From Candidatus Latescibacterota bacterium (GTDB taxonomy: Bacteria > Latescibacterota > UBA2968 > UBA8231), in NCBI GenBank assembly GCA_003529325.1, contig DPVW01000061.1, positions 1 through 5,374 on the forward strand: 5,374 nt of DNA. Direction: 5' to 3'. Of the stretch, positions 1 through 5,374 are shown piece after piece. Under the pieces are notes generated by a model that saw nothing but the letters and a program-made list of their open reading frames with translations, made no database searches and was not told where the DNA came from. The translations under genes were made by a program, and so were the position numbers. Positions within the stretch are counted from its first letter, which is position 1. Each line of letters starts with the position of its first letter.

Positions 1-166
1 CGTCATCGATGATGCGACTCGTCAATGGAAATACAACTGTGGAGGGGTGGCCGGCGCCATTGAGCAGATCTGTCTGCAATACGAGAACGGGACGCGTCTT
101 GCCAGGCTCCGTACCACGGCGCGGGTTGAGGTCTGCCAGATATATGCCCCCTCTCTGTGGAGACAT
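1..166 (-). CDS. mazF: MazF/PemK-family endoribonuclease toxin (3' end missing)
   Basis: The first 55 codons of a toxin, reading MSPQRGGIYLADLNPRRG and onward, continue off the left edge; full family members are about 110-120 aa. MazF toxins are ribosome-independent, sequence-specific mRNA interferases that arrest growth when the labile antitoxin is lost. Seen here: the N-terminal RGGIYLADLNP strand-loop (residues 5-15), the RPVLVLQ strand with the conserved Arg25, and PSTVVFPLTSR (41-51) with Thr49/Ser50 where the family carries its catalytic threonine. The start is well supported: ATG overlaps the antitoxin stop as TGATG, and an AGAGGA ribosome site lies 6 bases upstream (173-178). The overlap implies translational coupling to the antitoxin. 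Because the reading frame leaves the window, it cannot be said whether the gene is intact. Family assignment is firm; the RNA target cannot be read from sequence. Confidence 0.9.
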   Translation of the reverse strand, partial: MSPQRGGIYLADLNPRRGTEPGKTRPVLVLQTDLLNGAGHPSTVVFPLTSRIIDD

Positions 167-411
167 CAATCGTCCTCTTTTGGCAAGGGACTGTCTGCCA
201 CTTCCATTTCCCGACTGACGGAGAGGCTTTCATCCCGCACCTTTTCCGAGACCTCCTGCAACCGCGAGGCGAGAAGTTGACGCTCGGTTCGCACGTTGTA
301 TTCCCGGATGGCCTCGCGGATATAGGCGGTACGCGTGCTGTGCACTCTCGCAGCCAAGTAATTGGTTCGTGTCAGTTGCTCTTCATCCAGCTTCAGGTTG
401 ATCTGAGCCAT
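166..411 (-). CDS. Ribbon-helix-helix antitoxin of the mazEF module
   Basis: An 81-aa protein, MAQINLKLDEEQLTRTNYLA and onward, of the usual size for an RHH (MetJ/Arc/CopG-fold) antitoxin. Residues 2-8 (AQINLKL) form the DNA-reading beta strand with alternating polar residues, residues about 9-22 helix A and about 26-38 helix B (TRTAYIREAIREYN). The charged C-terminal part (about 42-81, ending PLPKEDD) is the segment that in this family wraps around and neutralises MazF. It lies directly upstream of, and overlaps by one base, the mazF start. Such antitoxins normally repress their own operon, more strongly in complex with the toxin. The start at 411 was chosen because the RHH strand begins right after it, with a modest CGAGAA site 6 bases upstream. 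In-frame ATG at 426 and TTG at 444 would add 5 and 11 residues. It is RHH-type (as in Bacillus EndoAI), not AbrB-type like E. coli MazE. Confidence 0.87.
   Translation of the reverse strand: MAQINLKLDEEQLTRTNYLAARVHSTRTAYIREAIREYNVRTERQLLASRLQEVSEKVRDESLSVSREMEVADSPLPKEDD
173..178 (-). promoter_or_regulatory. Ribosome binding site of mazF
   Basis: AGAGGA on the minus strand, 6 bases before the ATG at 166-164 and inside the last codons of the antitoxin. It fixes the toxin start, which shares one base with the antitoxin stop codon. Confidence 0.7.
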
Positions 412-444
412 GGTCAGTTCTCGCATGTTTCCCAGCACAGTCAA

Positions 445-488
445 AGTATACTACTTTAGTATACATAAATATGTATCTAATACAATAC
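445..488. promoter_or_regulatory. AT-rich palindromic operator cluster between divergent genes
   Basis: This stretch contains AGTATACT (445-452, a perfect palindrome), a second GTATAC (459-464) 13 bases after the first, the 7+7 dyad ATACATA-AA-TATGTAT (461-476), and GTAT-CTA-ATAC (473-483), followed by another ATAC (485-488). The same GTAT/ATAC half-element thus recurs at roughly regular spacing across about 44 bases, in a region far richer in A and T than the flanking genes. RHH antitoxins bind short repeated half-sites overlapping their own promoter, so this is the likely operator for the toxin-antitoxin operon. It could also influence the lipoprotein gene starting at 497. Binding is inferred from position and symmetry only. 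Confidence 0.6.
458..485 (-). promoter_or_regulatory. Candidate promoter of the toxin-antitoxin operon
   Basis: On the minus strand, TTGTAT (485-480) and TATACT (463-458) are separated by 16 bases, giving a plausible sigma-70-like -35/-10 pair with transcription starting near 451, about 40 bases before the antitoxin ATG. The -10 matches 5 of 6 consensus bases, the -35 only 3 of 6. A second TATACT lies at 450-445 without a good partner. Both -10 candidates fall inside the GTATAC palindromes, so a repressor bound there would block RNA polymerase. Confidence 0.4.
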
Positions 489-496
489 TTTTTGTG

Positions 497-931
497 ATGA
501 GATCCGTGCTGCTGACGCTCGTTGTGTTGTCGGCCTGCAGGCACACGGAACCCCAACGGGCGCAGCCCGAATTTCGTATCACTCTGTCCCACGGCGGTGG
601 GTTTACGGGCATGACCAGCGGCCATCACCTGCGATCGGATGGCACGCTGACGGCGTGGCGGCGTGGGCTCGCACAGGATGAGCAGATCGAATGGACGGTG
701 CAGCACACGAAAGAGGACGCCAGGCTTCGGGCCGAAGGTCTGCGTCATGCTGTCGGCAGCTGGCGTAGCGACCAGCTGGGAAATATGACGACCCATCTCG
801 AATTCACTTTGTGTGATTCAATCTGGACCTGGACATGGCCGGGAAATCAAGCCCCCGCCGGCGCACCGCAGTCGTTGAGCGACTGGTTGAGCGACTTCGA
901 TCGGCTAACACGGGGTGGCGGGGCAAAGTGA
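497..931 (+). CDS. Lipoprotein, possible emfourin-like inhibitor of the adjacent M4 protease
   Basis: A 144-aa protein beginning with a short lipoprotein signal peptide (MRSVLLTLVVLSAC): hydrophobic residues 4-13 and lipobox LSAC, so Cys14 would be lipidated and the mature part is about 131 aa. The next residue is Arg, which under the E. coli Lol rule would send it to the outer membrane. The mature domain has a strand FRITL, a glycine-rich GGGFTGM (33-39), a turn LRSDGTLTAW (45-54), a charged helical stretch (about 71-90), THLEFTLCDSIWTWTW (99-114) and a C-terminal helix SLSDWLSDFDRL. This order resembles, from memory, emfourin-type inhibitors of M4 proteases, small proteins encoded next to the protease. 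That resemblance is inference and the gene is otherwise hypothetical. The ATG was chosen because the signal peptide starts there; there is no clear Shine-Dalgarno site. GTG at 494 is an alternative. Its stop overlaps the protease start. Confidence 0.72.
   Translation: MRSVLLTLVVLSACRHTEPQRAQPEFRITLSHGGGFTGMTSGHHLRSDGTLTAWRRGLAQDEQIEWTVQHTKEDARLRAEGLRHAVGSWRSDQLGNMTTHLEFTLCDSIWTWTWPGNQAPAGAPQSLSDWLSDFDRLTRGGGAK
912..931 (+). promoter_or_regulatory. Stop/start overlap and ribosome site of the protease gene
   Basis: The lipoprotein stop TGA (929-931) overlaps a GTG start (928-930) as GTGA. Purine-rich GGGGTGG (912-918) and GGGG (920-923) lie 9 and 4 bases upstream of the GTG. This suggests translational coupling of the two genes. 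The in-frame ATG at 946 has no such site but would also give a good signal peptide. Confidence 0.5.
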
Positions 932-3900
932 CCGTCATCGCCACCATGCGCCTGCTGTTGATGTTGTCGATACTGGCGGGCAATTCGGTCATACGCGCCG
1001 ACGATGGCTGGCAACGCAAAAGAACCGCTCACCGTCCTGGTATGTCGACGTTGGTGCAGACAGATCTGTCGGCGTTGGGGGCGAAGCTCGCACGCCGATT
1101 GGCTACGTCTGCACAGCCAGCTGCGAAGGCAACGACGCCGGACTCATGGCGGTTGCACTGGCGCAACGAACGCAATACACCGGCCTTCATTCAGACGTCC
1201 ATGGCCTCGGTAAACGTGCCGGCATCAAAACCAATGCCTTCGAGATCGGTGCGCGCACCGTCGGCGATGGCCCTCGACGTGCTGGTGGCACATCCCGAGA
1301 TCTTCGGTCTGCAGCATCCCCGTGACGAATTGCGCCACCTGGAAACCGTGAGAGGGACAGATGGTCGTCTGCGCGTCCGCTTCGCCCGGCGCGAGCAGGG
1401 CGTACCCGTATGGGGGGAAGATCTGGTCGTGCATCTCGATGCTAACGGCCAGATGTTTGCCTTCAATGGGGTCTACTCCGGCACTCAGTCAAAGGCTGTC
1501 AGGACGCCGCAGATCACGGCGGCAGAGGCGTTGCGGCAAGTGCGTGAACATCTTGGCGCTCGTCAATCCCTCGAACCGCTCACCGATCCATGGTCTGGGC
1601 TGCTCAACTATGAAGGGCCAACGGTGGAACTCATGCAGCGCCCAGATGCGGTGGGGCGTTACCAACCGGTATGGCGTGTCGAAATCCGGCCCAGCCTCCG
1701 GGATCTGTGGGTCTACGCCGTCGACGCGCACTCAGGGGAGATCGTCGAGCGCTACAACGCGACACCCTGGGACGGCCCGGCAACGGCGACGGCAGTCGAT
1801 CTTGCCGGCGTGGCACGCCAGCTCCAAGTCCATGCCGTGGCGGATTCCTTCGTACTCATCGACGGCTCGCGACCGATATTCGCCCTGATACAGCCCGATC
1901 TGCTCGGCAACCCCCAAGGGGCACTGGTCACGCTTTCGGCAGGCCGACAGGATCTGTCGCGGACCACTCAGGTCGACCTGGTGATCAGTGGCGACAACAG
2001 TTGGGATGACCCGGTGGCGGTGTCGGCACACACCAACATGGGTATCGTCTTCGACTACTTCTTACAGACCCATGGCAGGCTGTCTATCGATGGTGTTGGT
2101 GGCTCGATGTACTCCATCATCCATGTTACCGATAAAGGGCTGGCGATGGACAATGCCTTCTGGAGTGGGACGTTCATGGCCTACGGTGACGGCCGGGAGG
2201 CCTTTTCGCCGCTCGCAGGTGGGCTGGATGTGGCGGCCCACGAGATGACGCATGGTGTCATCCAGCACACGGTCAATCTCGAATATCGCAATCAATCGGG
2301 GGCACTCAACGAGTCCCTCGCCGATGTATTTGGCGCCATGGTGGACCGCCGGAACTGGCTTCTTGGCGAGGACGTCGTGACGTCGACCCGCATTTTTGCC
2401 TCCGGTGCGTTGCGCGACATGGCAGACCCCCACAATGGGGCCGCACCGGGTGGCAATGGCTGGCAACCGTCGCACATGGCCGAGTTTCGAGAGCTGCCAC
2501 TGGCGACCGACAATGGTGGCGTGCACGTCAACAGTGGTATTCCAAATCGGGCCTGCTTTCTTCTTGCCGAGGCGATCGGGCGCGAGAAGACGGAGCGGAT
2601 CTACTATCACATCCTCGCCTCCCGTCTGATCAATCAGCGGGGCAACTTCGTCGATATGCGCAATGCCGCCCTGCAGGCCGCGACGGAGTTGTATGGTGAC
2701 CAGGAGGTGACGGCGGTGGAGACAGCCTTCGCCACTGTGGGCATCATCGGCGAGGAAGGGTATCAGCCACCCGAACGGCGTGCAGTCGTGCCGGGCGAAG
2801 AATGGCTGCTCGTCGTCGGTGCCCAGGCCGGTGACCGCGGATTATATCTGGTGCGGACAGAGCTGCAATCGGAGGAGGACATCGTGCTCCTCACACCGAC
2901 ACCCGTATACGATCGTACCGGCAACTCGGTCTCCGTCAGTGCCGATGGCGCCTTTGTGCTCTTCGTCGACGCCGCCAACAATCTGCGCGTTGTCAACATC
3001 GACGGCAGCGATGAAAGGGTGCTCAGTGACACGCGAGACTGGAAGAGTATCTCCCTTTCCCCAGATGGCTCGAAACTGGCGGCGACGACGATGTTCCAGG
3101 AGGGCATGATCGTTTTGCTCGACCTTGTCGATTCGGAGCAGAGCAAAGCGATCCCACTCAAGCGCCCCACGACACAAGAGGGAGTGACGACGAGCGTCGT
3201 GCGCTTTGCCGACGCCCTCGACTGGGACCCGGCTGGGGAGTTTCTCATCTATGACGCTTACAACGCCATCCCGCGGGGGACGGGGGATTCCCTCTCATTC
3301 TGGGATGTGACCCTGCTGGAACCAGAGGAGGAGTTTTTTGTCCCCCTCTTCCCACCACAGATCGAAGGGGTGCAGCTGGGGAATCCGACGATTGCACGCG
3401 CCTCCGGACGGCACGTCGTCTTCGATCGTTTCGACAGTCGCGAAGGTGTCAAAAGCAACGAGGTGTGGGTATACGATCTGGTCACAGGTGATAAAGGGAT
3501 GATCGTCAGCACAGGCTCCGCTATCGCCTTTCCCACCTTCTCGGCAGACGACACGGAGTTGATCTATCAGCGTCGAGATCGGTTCGGTGCGGACGTGGTG
3601 GCGCGCATTCCGCTGGATGAGAGTCATCTGCGCGCCGCCGGCGAGGAGCAGGTGTTTCTGACAGGTGCGAAGATTCCGAACTGGCTCGTCATCGCCGACG
3701 AAGAGGATCCCACGACCTCGGTGGGGCAGACGCACGAAGGCGCCACCACACCGGCGACCTACGAATTGCTCGGCAGTTATCCGAATCCCTTCAATCCAAC
3801 GACGACGATCCGCTTCCAGCTGGCGACGGCGGCCATGGTCGATCTGTCCATCTTCGATGTGCGTGGGGCGCTCGTGGCAAGGCTGTTACGGCAGGAGCGG

Positions 3901-4047
3901 ATCGCCGGAGAGCACAGTGCCACCTGGGAGGGACTGGATCAGGGCGGCAGAGCTGTCGCCAGTGGCGTCTACCTGGCGCGCCTGCGCGTCCGTGTGGGGA
4001 GTCGATGGATTCAGAATCAGACGCAACGCATGACTCTACTCCGTTAA
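928..4047 (+). CDS. Secreted M4 (thermolysin-family) zinc metalloprotease with beta-propeller and FlgD/T9SS-type C-terminal domain
   Basis: A 1039-aa preproprotein (numbered from GTG 928). A Sec signal peptide (about 1-24, MRLLLMLSILAGNSVIRA core) is followed by an FTP propeptide domain (about 117-184, with GVPVWGEDLVVHLD), a PepSY domain (about 196-278) and the M4 catalytic domain (about 283-609). In the last, NAFWSGTFMAYGDG (409-422) forms the substrate-binding edge, HEMTH (438-442) gives two zinc ligands and the catalytic Glu439, GALNESLADVFG supplies the third ligand Glu462 and Asp466, and DNGGVHVNSGIPN (528-540) holds the transition-state His533. All expected catalytic residues are present, so it should be active after propeptide removal. 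Residues about 624-919 look like a TolB/PD40-type beta-propeller (SVSADGAFVLF, SLSPDGSKLAA). The end (about 946-1039) is a FlgD-Ig-like/T9SS-type sorting domain with YPNPFNPTTTIRFQL. The start could also be ATG 946; ATG 835 is unlikely because it would overlap the lipoprotein gene by 97 bases and place arginine-rich sequence before the signal peptide. Confidence 0.93.
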   Translation: MTVIATMRLLLMLSILAGNSVIRADDGWQRKRTAHRPGMSTLVQTDLSALGAKLARRLATSAQPAAKATTPDSWRLHWRNERNTPAFIQTSMASVNVPASKPMPSRSVRAPSAMALDVLVAHPEIFGLQHPRDELRHLETVRGTDGRLRVRFARREQGVPVWGEDLVVHLDANGQMFAFNGVYSGTQSKAVRTPQITAAEALRQVREHLGARQSLEPLTDPWSGLLNYEGPTVELMQRPDAVGRYQPVWRVEIRPSLRDLWVYAVDAHSGEIVERYNATPWDGPATATAVDLAGVARQLQVHAVADSFVLIDGSRPIFALIQPDLLGNPQGALVTLSAGRQDLSRTTQVDLVISGDNSWDDPVAVSAHTNMGIVFDYFLQTHGRLSIDGVGGSMYSIIHVTDKGLAMDNAFWSGTFMAYGDGREAFSPLAGGLDVAAHEMTHGVIQHTVNLEYRNQSGALNESLADVFGAMVDRRNWLLGEDVVTSTRIFASGALRDMADPHNGAAPGGNGWQPSHMAEFRELPLATDNGGVHVNSGIPNRACFLLAEAIGREKTERIYYHILASRLINQRGNFVDMRNAALQAATELYGDQEVTAVETAFATVGIIGEEGYQPPERRAVVPGEEWLLVVGAQAGDRGLYLVRTELQSEEDIVLLTPTPVYDRTGNSVSVSADGAFVLFVDAANNLRVVNIDGSDERVLSDTRDWKSISLSPDGSKLAATTMFQEGMIVLLDLVDSEQSKAIPLKRPTTQEGVTTSVVRFADALDWDPAGEFLIYDAYNAIPRGTGDSLSFWDVTLLEPEEEFFVPLFPPQIEGVQLGNPTIARASGRHVVFDRFDSREGVKSNEVWVYDLVTGDKGMIVSTGSAIAFPTFSADDTELIYQRRDRFGADVVARIPLDESHLRAAGEEQVFLTGAKIPNWLVIADEEDPTTSVGQTHEGATTPATYELLGSYPNPFNPTTTIRFQLATAAMVDLSIFDVRGALVARLLRQERIAGEHSATWEGLDQGGRAVASGVYLARLRVRVGSRWIQNQTQRMTLLR

Positions 4048-4050
4048 GGA
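4046..4050 (+). promoter_or_regulatory. Ribosome binding site of the GGT-family gene
   Basis: AAGGA begins within the protease stop codon TAA (4045-4047) and sits 8 bases before the ATG at 4059. It selects that ATG over the in-frame ATGs at 4005 and 4068, and ties the gene to the same transcript as the protease. Confidence 0.65.
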
Positions 4051-4058
4051 CAGCAACA

Positions 4059-5374
4059 ATGCCACTTATGCAAGAAGAACAGGTGGTCGATGCACATCGT
4101 GCGGAGGGTGCACGCGGTGTCGTCGTCGCCGAATCCGAACTCGTAGCACGTGCCGGCAGTGGCATTCTGCAACAGGGCGGAAATGCGTATGATGCCGCCG
4201 CAGCCGCCTGTCTGGCGTGCAGCATGGTGCACCCCGACAAGTGCGGTGTCGGTGGTTATCTGCTGACGGGTGTCGTCATCGACGGTGCCACCGGGCAGGC
4301 CTGGTCACTCGATGCCAATTCTCGCGCACCGGCGGCAGCGCATGCTGAGATGTACGACGTGCGCCCCATAGTCGCCGGACAGTCACCGAGTCTCAACGCC
4401 AGGGAATACGACTGTGATGTGTGTGATGACGCCAATGTGCATGGGCCCCTCGCCGTCGGTGTGCCCGGGCAACTGGCCGGCATCGGTACACTGCACGATC
4501 GATGGGGGCAGTTGCCCTGGGCGCAGGTTGTGCAGCCCTCCTTGGATCTGCTCGCCGATGGGATTCGATTCGGTGAAGGACTGGCCAATTCGGTGTGCGC
4601 AATGGAACAGGTAATCCGGCGTTTTCCGGCAACGGCGGCACATCTGCTGCCGCACGACGCCCTGCCGACGCCGGACTCTGTGTGGCACCGGCCGGATATG
4701 GAACGCACCCTCGAACGGCTGGCAACAGCGGGTTGGCGGGACTTCTACGAGGGTGATGTCGCCGCCGCCATCGTCGATGCGGTGGGCGCCGCGGGTGGTA
4801 TCCTGACGCGGCAGGACATGGCAACATTCCACCCGCGTATCACCGAGCCATACGTAGCCATCTATCGCGATGCTGAGGTTCTCGGTGCGATCCTGCCGAA
4901 TGGACCGATCTCGGTGTTGCAGGCGTTGAACATGCTCGACTGCTTTGACCCCGTTGACGTGGACGACGTTCGCTGGTGGCACCGGATGACGGAAGTCCTG
5001 AAACGGGTCTGGCGTGATCGTCTGACCTATCTCGGAGATCCCGACTATACCGATGTGCCCATCGAGCGCCTGCTGCACCCCGACTATGCAAGAGGACGGG
5101 TGGAGGAGCTGCTCAGCTTCCCGGATCACGTCGACACCCAGCCCTTTGCCGCAGGGGGTGGTGTGCCCGAAACCAGTCATGTATCGACTGCCGACAGCGA
5201 TGGCAACCTGGTCTCGGCAACGATCACTCAGGGTGGTGGATTTGGTTCCGTCTTCACGGTACCAGGATGGGGGATCATTCTCGGGCATGGCATGTGTCGG
5301 CTCGATCCACGCCCCGGGGGGGCCAACTCAGTGGCAGGTGGCAAGCGACCCCTGAACAATGTGATGACCATGGT
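4059..5374 (+). CDS. Gamma-glutamyltranspeptidase-family Ntn hydrolase (3' end missing)
   Basis: 438 complete codons of an open frame leaving the window; GGTs are usually about 530-580 aa. The family self-cleaves before a threonine that becomes the nucleophile for gamma-glutamyl transfer or hydrolysis. Seen: GGNAYDAAAAA (40-50), CGVGGYLL (62-69), LDANSRAPA (84-92) with Arg89 matching the substrate-carboxylate Arg114 of E. coli GGT, VPGQLAG (135-141), and the processing site ETSH with Thr372 as predicted nucleophile. TADSDGNLVSATIT follows, with Thr390 matching E. coli Thr409. Differences from E. coli GGT: Asn411 becomes Gly392, Asp433 becomes Arg414, and the Ser462-Ser463 pair becomes Asn-Asn (KRPLNN, 429-434). 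No signal peptide is present, so it is probably cytoplasmic, closer to YwrD-like homologues than to periplasmic GGT. The start has an AAGGA site and lies 11 bases after the protease stop, so co-transcription is likely. The substrate is uncertain. Confidence 0.88.
   Translation, partial: MPLMQEEQVVDAHRAEGARGVVVAESELVARAGSGILQQGGNAYDAAAAACLACSMVHPDKCGVGGYLLTGVVIDGATGQAWSLDANSRAPAAAHAEMYDVRPIVAGQSPSLNAREYDCDVCDDANVHGPLAVGVPGQLAGIGTLHDRWGQLPWAQVVQPSLDLLADGIRFGEGLANSVCAMEQVIRRFPATAAHLLPHDALPTPDSVWHRPDMERTLERLATAGWRDFYEGDVAAAIVDAVGAAGGILTRQDMATFHPRITEPYVAIYRDAEVLGAILPNGPISVLQALNMLDCFDPVDVDDVRWWHRMTEVLKRVWRDRLTYLGDPDYTDVPIERLLHPDYARGRVEELLSFPDHVDTQPFAAGGGVPETSHVSTADSDGNLVSATITQGGGFGSVFTVPGWGIILGHGMCRLDPRPGGANSVAGGKRPLNNVMTM

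Noticed and set aside
3..233. Minus-strand open frame of 76 codons across the mazF start
   Set aside because: It is out of frame with the antitoxin and toxin, which both show clear family motifs and coupled starts.
410..496. Upstream extension of the lipoprotein frame from ATG 410
   Set aside because: It would place 29 residues encoded by the AT-rich operator region before a well-formed lipoprotein signal peptide, and it overlaps the antitoxin start.
835..945. Extended protease start at ATG 835
   Set aside because: It would overlap the lipoprotein gene by 97 bases and put an arginine-rich stretch ahead of a clear signal peptide; the GTG at 928 or ATG at 946 fits better.
2062..2610. Minus-strand open frame of 182 codons opposite the M4 catalytic domain
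   Set aside because: It is a shadow of the conserved HEMTH region and has no start signal or domain of its own.
4383..5288. Long minus-strand open frame of 301 codons opposite the GGT-family gene
   Set aside because: The translation shows no recognisable family and lies antisense to a gene with strong motifs; long antisense frames are common in GC-rich DNA.
5312..5322. CCCC-GGGGGGG run as a possible frameshift in the GGT-family gene
   Set aside because: The frame continues through it into the family motif GGKRPLNN, so there is no sign of a shift.

Overview
The window is GC-rich bacterial DNA carrying two divergently transcribed units separated by a short AT-rich regulatory region at about 441-496. 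Two signs suggest an organism of the FCB group or a related candidate phylum (Latescibacterota-like lineages are one possibility): the large protease ends in a FlgD/T9SS-type C-terminal domain (YPNPFNPTTTIRF...), and several genes still have Shine-Dalgarno sites, unlike typical Bacteroidetes. This placement is inference; no rRNA or marker gene is present.

Left part, minus strand (1-411): a type II toxin-antitoxin module of the mazEF kind. A ribbon-helix-helix antitoxin (166-411) is followed, with a one-base TGATG overlap, by the first 55 codons of a MazF/PemK-family endoribonuclease toxin that leaves the window at base 1. The AT-rich region just upstream holds a cluster of GTATAC/ATAC/GTAT palindromic elements and a plausible minus-strand promoter. 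It is a good candidate for the autoregulatory operator.

Middle and right part, plus strand (497-5374): three genes packed like an operon. First is a 144-aa lipoprotein (497-931), whose mature part resembles, by eye, small M4-protease inhibitors of the emfourin type. Its stop codon overlaps a GTG start of a 1039-aa secreted M4 (thermolysin-family) metalloprotease (928-4047). That protein reads signal peptide, FTP propeptide, PepSY, M4 catalytic domain with HEMTH and all expected catalytic residues, TolB/WD40-like beta-propeller, and FlgD-like C-terminal sorting domain. Eleven bases later, with an AAGGA site overlapping the protease stop, begins a gamma-glutamyltranspeptidase-family Ntn hydrolase (4059 onward) that runs off the right edge after 438 codons, just past the catalytic threonine region.

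The most interesting hypothesis is a genetically coupled pair: a membrane-anchored putative inhibitor made just before its protease, which would protect the cell envelope until the enzyme is exported. The GGT-like enzyme has no signal peptide and has substitutions at several positions that bind the gamma-glutamyl group in classical GGTs, so its substrate may differ. No tRNA, rRNA, CRISPR array, insertion sequence or convincing terminator was seen.
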